A stretch of DNA of 20,596 nucleotides from the NCBI GenBank assembly GCA_044507065.1, contig JBIQJY010000062.1:1-20596 (forward strand), in the 5' to 3' direction. Below are positions 17,241 through 20,596 of the stretch, in pieces. The position numbers and the translations under genes were made by a program. The notes below the pieces were generated by a model. It saw only the letters and a list, made by a program, of their open reading frames with translations. It did not search any database and was not told the origin of the DNA. This stretch comes from SCN-69-37 sp044507065 (GTDB taxonomy: Bacteria; Acidobacteriota; Vicinamibacteria; Vicinamibacterales; SCN-69-37). Position 1 is the first letter of the stretch. Each line of letters starts with the position of its first letter.

Positions 17241-18361
17241 TGACGGCACGCCGCATGGTGCTCGGCGGGCTCCTGCTGGCGTTGTCGCTGGCCACGGCGC
17301 CAATGCCCGCTGCCGCCCCCGCCAGCGGGATTCCGCATCGGCTTGCCGATCGCGAGTTCTGGCGGCTCATCGACGAGTTGTCCGAACCGGAGGGCTACTT
17401 CAACTCGGACAACCTCGTGTCCAACGAGGACACCTATCAGGAGGTGATCCCCGAGCTGGTGCGAACGGTGGCTCCCGGCGGCGTCTACGTGGGCGTGGGG
17501 CCCGATCAGAATTTCACCTACATCGCCGCGGTCCGTCCCGCCATGGCGTTCATTCCCGATGTCCGGCGCGGGAACCTGCAGCTGCATCTGATGTACAAGG
17601 CGCTGTTCGCCTTGTCGGCCACCCGCGCGGAATTCCTGTCGCGGCTGTTCTCGCGGCCCATTCCGGCCGGCCTTGCGTCCGACGCGACGGCGCGCGAGCT
17701 GATGGAGGCGTTTGCCGCGGGCACCGCCGATCCCGCCAGGTTCGACGCCAACGTCCGCGCGGTCCTCGACTACCTCGCGCGCCACCGGCGTTCCGCCCTC
17801 GAGGATGCGGACCGCGCGGGCATCGAGTTCGTCCACGGCAGCTTCTTTTCGGCCGGACCCGACATCACGTTCATCAGCAATGCGGGCTTCCGCCGTGCGC
17901 GGTATCCCGCGTGGTCGACGCTGCTCGCGGCAACCGACCGCGACGGCGTCGCCCGTTCGTTCCTTGCCAGCGAGACGCTGTTCGCGCGTGTGAAAGCGCT
18001 GCACGAGCGCAACATGATCGTCCCACTCGTCGGCGACTTTGCCGGTGCGATGACGATCGAGGCAATCGGCGCCTGGGTACGCGAACACGACGCACGCGTC
18101 ACCGTGTTCTACACCTCGAACGTCGAACAGTACCTGTTCCAGGATCAGGCGTGGGACAGGTTCCGTCGGAGTGTCGCCTCGATGCCGCTCGATGCCACGA
18201 GCACCTTCATCCGCTCGTGTTTCAACAGCTGCTCCACGCCAGGCGGTCCGCGTGCTGTCTCCCTGCTCGATTCGATGACGGGGCTGCTCGATGCCGCCGC
18301 CAACGGGCGCGTGTCGTCCTACTGGGACGTCCTCGTCCACTCGCGCGCCGCAGGCCCCTGA
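17237..18361 (+). CDS. Exported protein of unknown function with Rossmann/methyltransferase-like motif, copy 2
   Basis: Tandem paralog of the preceding gene, 374 residues from the ATG at 17237. With this start the two proteins align residue for residue almost without gaps through the first 150 positions. The signal peptide is MVLGGLLLALSLATAPMPAAA (7-27). Shared motifs are SDNLVSNE (57-64), VYVGVGPDQNFTYIA (83-97), DVRRGNLQLHLMYKALF (108-124), FLSRLFSRP (133-141), LVGDFAG (264-270) and FYTSNVEQYLF (291-301). The C-terminus differs: copy 2 has FIRSCFNSCS (324-333) where copy 1 has FIRSQSMGGG, and a longer tail ending in SSYWDVLVHSR. The two cysteines could form a disulfide or bind a ligand. 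The gene is translationally coupled to copy 1 and followed by a hairpin that may end the transcript. Function unknown; as an exported protein with a SAM-fold-like core it shares the puzzle of copy 1. Confidence 0.82.
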   Translation: MMTARRMVLGGLLLALSLATAPMPAAAPASGIPHRLADREFWRLIDELSEPEGYFNSDNLVSNEDTYQEVIPELVRTVAPGGVYVGVGPDQNFTYIAAVRPAMAFIPDVRRGNLQLHLMYKALFALSATRAEFLSRLFSRPIPAGLASDATARELMEAFAAGTADPARFDANVRAVLDYLARHRRSALEDADRAGIEFVHGSFFSAGPDITFISNAGFRRARYPAWSTLLAATDRDGVARSFLASETLFARVKALHERNMIVPLVGDFAGAMTIEAIGAWVREHDARVTVFYTSNVEQYLFQDQAWDRFRRSVASMPLDATSTFIRSCFNSCSTPGGPRAVSLLDSMTGLLDAAANGRVSSYWDVLVHSRAAGP

Positions 18362-18369
18362 TCCATCCG

Positions 18370-18389
18370 CGCGACCGGTTTCCGGCGCG
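18370..18389 (+). terminator. Hairpin after copy 2, possible terminator without U-tract
   Basis: CGCG(A)CCGG at 18370-18378 pairs with CCGGCGCG at 18382-18389 around a TTT loop, giving eight GC pairs with a single bulged A. It begins 9 bases after the stop codon. The following bases (ACACACGAG) are not T-rich, so termination would not be classical. Confidence 0.35.
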
Positions 18390-18455
18390 ACACACGAGTT
18401 CACGCGGCCGCACGCGATCGTTGCGCGCGAGCGATTCGCACCGCTCGAACTGTGG

Positions 18456-18461
18456 CAGACT
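18456..18461 (+). promoter_or_regulatory. -10-like element CAGACT immediately before the HDOD gene
   Basis: CAGACT ends only 9 bases before the ATG at 18471, so a transcript starting at normal distance would carry two or three leader bases. It matches TATAAT at only 3 of 6 positions, but shares the ACT ending seen at 3240, 9487 and 16116. No Shine-Dalgarno is visible between it and the ATG (CCCTGACAC), and no -35 stands out. Confidence 0.3.
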
Positions 18462-18470
18462 CCCTGACAC

Positions 18471-19391
18471 ATGACGGCGGACCAGGACACCCGGAAGCAG
18501 GTGGTCGACGCCCTCGTCGGTCGAACGCCGCAGCTGGCCACCTTTCCCGCCGTGGCGCTCGACGTCAGCCGCGTCGTGGAGAATCCCCAGTCGAGCGCCG
18601 CCGCGCTGCTGGCCGTCATCGCGCAGGACCAGGTGCTCAGCACGCGCGTGCTGCGCGTGTCGAATACGGCGCTGTTCGGGTGCGCCGGTCGAATCGACTC
18701 GCTCGACCGGGCCGTTTTCGTCCTCGGGTTCCAGGCCGTCCGCAACATCGCGATTGCCGCCAGCCTCAGCACGCTCTTCCGCGGTCGCCGCCTGACGGCG
18801 CAGGTGTCGCTGCAGGATCTGTGGACGCACGCCCTCGCGGTGGGAACGGCCGCCGCGCTGCTCGAGCAGCACACGAAGAGCGGCATGGCCAACGATGCAT
18901 TTCTCGCCGGCCTCGTCCACGACATCGGCATCACCGCGGAACTGCAGAACGACCGCCGCAAGCTGGCCGACGTCATCGAGCGATGTGCGGCTGACGAGAC
19001 GCTGGACTTCCGACGTGAAGAGGACGCCGCCTTTGGCGCCAACCACGAGGACTTCGGCGCGGGGCTGCTCGAGCACTGGCGGCTGCCGCGCGAACTCATC
19101 TGTGTCGCAGGCGCGCATCACGATCCGCTCGCGCTGCCCGAGGCCGAACGGCGCGCCCCCTGCCTCGTCCACGTGGCCGACTGGATGGCCGCGGAATGCG
19201 GCCTGGGCCTGACACTCGATCGACGCGCCGGCACGCCGCTCGATTCCCGTGTGCTCGATCTGCTGGGTCTTTCGGCCGACGACGTGGCGGCCTCGACGGC
19301 GGAGTTGCCGGCCGCGGTGGGCGAGATGGAGTCCACCCTCCCGATCCCCGACAGCGCGGCGCCGACCGCGCCCCCCTCAGCGCATCGCTGA
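18471..19391 (+). CDS. HDOD domain signalling protein
   Basis: Cytoplasmic regulatory protein of 306 residues. The HDOD domain covers about residues 15-215: LATFPAVALDVSRVVENP (22-39), LLAVIAQDQVLSTRVLRVSNTALFG (46-70), LDRAVFVLGFQAVRNIAIAASL (78-99), and the HD part LWTHALAVGTAAALL (117-131) with AFLAGLVHDIG (143-153). The HD dyad at 150-151 is intact, with further candidate ligands H120, H192, H216 and D237. Many HDOD proteins have lost these, so enzymatic activity is possible but not shown. The family acts in signalling, often together with cyclic-di-GMP enzymes, by unclear mechanisms. There is no receiver or other sensory domain; the Pro/Ala-rich last 25 residues are probably disordered. 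Its stop codon is 2 bases from that of the convergent GGDEF-EAL gene, a neighbour consistent with shared signalling. Confidence 0.88.
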   Translation: MTADQDTRKQVVDALVGRTPQLATFPAVALDVSRVVENPQSSAAALLAVIAQDQVLSTRVLRVSNTALFGCAGRIDSLDRAVFVLGFQAVRNIAIAASLSTLFRGRRLTAQVSLQDLWTHALAVGTAAALLEQHTKSGMANDAFLAGLVHDIGITAELQNDRRKLADVIERCAADETLDFRREEDAAFGANHEDFGAGLLEHWRLPRELICVAGAHHDPLALPEAERRAPCLVHVADWMAAECGLGLTLDRRAGTPLDSRVLDLLGLSADDVAASTAELPAAVGEMESTLPIPDSAAPTAPPSAHR

Positions 19392-19393
19392 GG

Positions 19394-20596
19394 TCAGCCG
19401 CACGCAAACGCGTGCTGAAGCAGCGCCGGCGTGCGGTCCGCGTCGACCGGATGCCCGAGCAGCCAGCCCTGCGCCAGTTCGCACTCGAGTGCCAGCACCG
19501 TCGCCATGTGGGTCGTCGTCTCGAGACCCTCGGCCGTTGTCACCTTCCGGAGGTTGCGCCCGAGCGTGATGATGGCGTGAAGAATCGCGATGGCCTCGCG
19601 GCTGCCCGCCGCCGCGTCGATGAAGCTGCGGTCCACTTTGATTCCGTCGAGCGGCAGCGTGCGCAGCAGGCTGAGCGAGGACAGGCCGGTGCCGAAGTCG
19701 TCGAGGTGCAGCTGGACGCCGAGGCGCTTGATGGCCGAGAGCGAATCGGCAATTCGACGCGGCCCCGTCGTGACAATCGATTCGGTAATCTCGAGACACA
19801 GCCGATCCGGCGCGACCGACATGCGATCGACGAGCGAGGCAAGCGTCGGCACGAAGTCCGGATCGCCGAGCTGACGCCGCGAGACGTTGACATTGATGCG
19901 CAGCCGGTCGCCGCCGGGCGCCCCGTCCAGCCGTTCGAGCAGTCCGATCGCGCGTACGAGCAGCGTGTGCGACAACGGGATGATGAGCCCGGTTTCCTCG
20001 GCAATCGGGATGAACTCGTCCGGGCCGACGGGGCCGAACTCCGGATGCCGCCATCGCGCCAGTGCCTCGAACGACGCAACGCGCCCGGTCTCGAGGTGCA
20101 CGATGGGCTGGTAGACAGCCTCGATGATTCCGGCGCTGACGGCGGCGCGGAGATCCGTTTCGAGCCGCAGCCGCCGGCGCGCGGCACTGCGCATCGCGGC
20201 CTCGAAGGCCGCGTGGCGGCCCTTGCCGGCGGCCTTCGCGTGCGCCATCGCCGTGTCCGCCTCGCGCAGCGGGTCGTGCGCGGTGCAGTCCTGCCCGGCT
20301 CCCGTCGCGATGCCGATGCTGCACTGGATGGTGATCTCGTCGCCGTCCACGCGGAACGGGGTGGACATCGCTTCCTGGATGCGCGCCGCCAGGTCGCACG
20401 CGGCATCGGGGTGGGGCAGGTCGTCGATGAGGACGACGAACTCGTCGCCGCCGAATCGGGCAACGAGCGGACCATCGAGCACGGCATCGGGCTCGATGAC
20501 AGCCGGTGCCCCGGCGGCAACGGCCAGCCGCTGCGCGAATTCGACGAGCAGCCGATCGCCTGTCGCATGACCCAGGCTGAAGTTGACGTACTTGAA
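19394..20596 (-). CDS. GGDEF-EAL domain cyclic-di-GMP protein (5' end outside window)
   Basis: Bifunctional-type cyclic-di-GMP enzyme. The frame is open to the window edge; 400 residues are visible, and the N-terminus, including any sensor domain, is missing. The visible part begins FKYVNFSLGHATGDRLL, the middle of a GGDEF domain. The GGDEF motif itself is intact (visible residues 49-53). The RxxD inhibitory site is absent, replaced by Leu and Pro at the two key positions. The EAL domain follows with all expected residues: EAL (177-179, in SFEALARW), NVNVSRRQL, LEITES, DDFGTGLSSL (299 onward), IKVDRSF, AEGLET and QGWLLGHPV. Phosphodiesterase activity is therefore likely; cyclase activity is possible. 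The Met at 20482 is internal and not the start. The gene converges with the HDOD gene and has no terminator in the 2-base gap. Confidence 0.95.
   Translation of the reverse strand, partial: FKYVNFSLGHATGDRLLVEFAQRLAVAAGAPAVIEPDAVLDGPLVARFGGDEFVVLIDDLPHPDAACDLAARIQEAMSTPFRVDGDEITIQCSIGIATGAGQDCTAHDPLREADTAMAHAKAAGKGRHAAFEAAMRSAARRRLRLETDLRAAVSAGIIEAVYQPIVHLETGRVASFEALARWRHPEFGPVGPDEFIPIAEETGLIIPLSHTLLVRAIGLLERLDGAPGGDRLRINVNVSRRQLGDPDFVPTLASLVDRMSVAPDRLCLEITESIVTTGPRRIADSLSAIKRLGVQLHLDDFGTGLSSLSLLRTLPLDGIKVDRSFIDAAAGSREAIAILHAIITLGRNLRKVTTAEGLETTTHMATVLALECELAQGWLLGHPVDADRTPALLQHAFACG

Noticed and set aside
19400..19415. GCACGC/GCGTGC hairpin near the convergent stops as a bidirectional terminator
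   Set aside because: Six pairs only, lies inside the last codons of the GGDEF-EAL gene, and has no T-tract on either side.

Overview
The window is a high-GC, gene-dense stretch of bacterial chromosome, most likely from an Acidobacteriota species, and possibly class Vicinamibacteria. The strongest clue is three paralogous secreted proteins of the VWFA-related family (TIGR03436-type), which is typical of Acidobacteria. RpoC is also close to the E. coli form, including an insertion in the trigger loop. This placement is inference from protein families, because no rRNA or species marker is present. No phage, insertion sequence, CRISPR array, tRNA or rRNA was seen.

Layout. (1) 1-3113: the 3' three-quarters of rpoC, ending in a polyproline/acidic tail and followed by a GC-rich terminator. 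(2) 3261-5096: VWFA-related paralog 1, with its own -10 element and a 16-bp palindrome where the -35 would lie. (3) 5139-9463: four tightly packed genes, three of them overlapping the previous one. They encode a lipoprotein sugar-binding protein, a double-ABC ATPase, a RbsC-type permease and an inositol-2-dehydrogenase-like Gfo/Idh/MocA oxidoreductase. Together they look like an uptake and first-oxidation module for a cyclic polyol or sugar. (4) 9522-13519: VWFA-related paralogs 2 and 3, overlapping by 4 nt, behind a promoter-like sequence. (5) 13591-13653: an imperfect array of 8-bp repeats abutting the promoter of the next gene. (6) 13674-18361: a large membrane protein with a spermidine-synthase-like C-terminal domain, then two tandem paralogs of an exported protein with a Rossmann/methyltransferase-like glycine motif that I cannot assign to a named family. 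(7) 18471-19391: an HDOD signalling protein, facing a convergent GGDEF-EAL cyclic-di-GMP protein (19394-20596, 5' end outside the window) with only 2 bp between the two stop codons.

Besides the housekeeping rpoC, the window holds envelope proteins, a sugar/polyol module and a signalling pair. The least explained part is 13674-18361. Exported proteins carrying a SAM-binding-like motif, next to a membrane-anchored aminopropyltransferase-like enzyme, are unusual and are the best candidate here for undescribed biology. Several transcription units appear to have a -10 hexamer so close to the start codon that the mRNAs would be nearly leaderless. No gene-free stretch longer than 300 bases exists.
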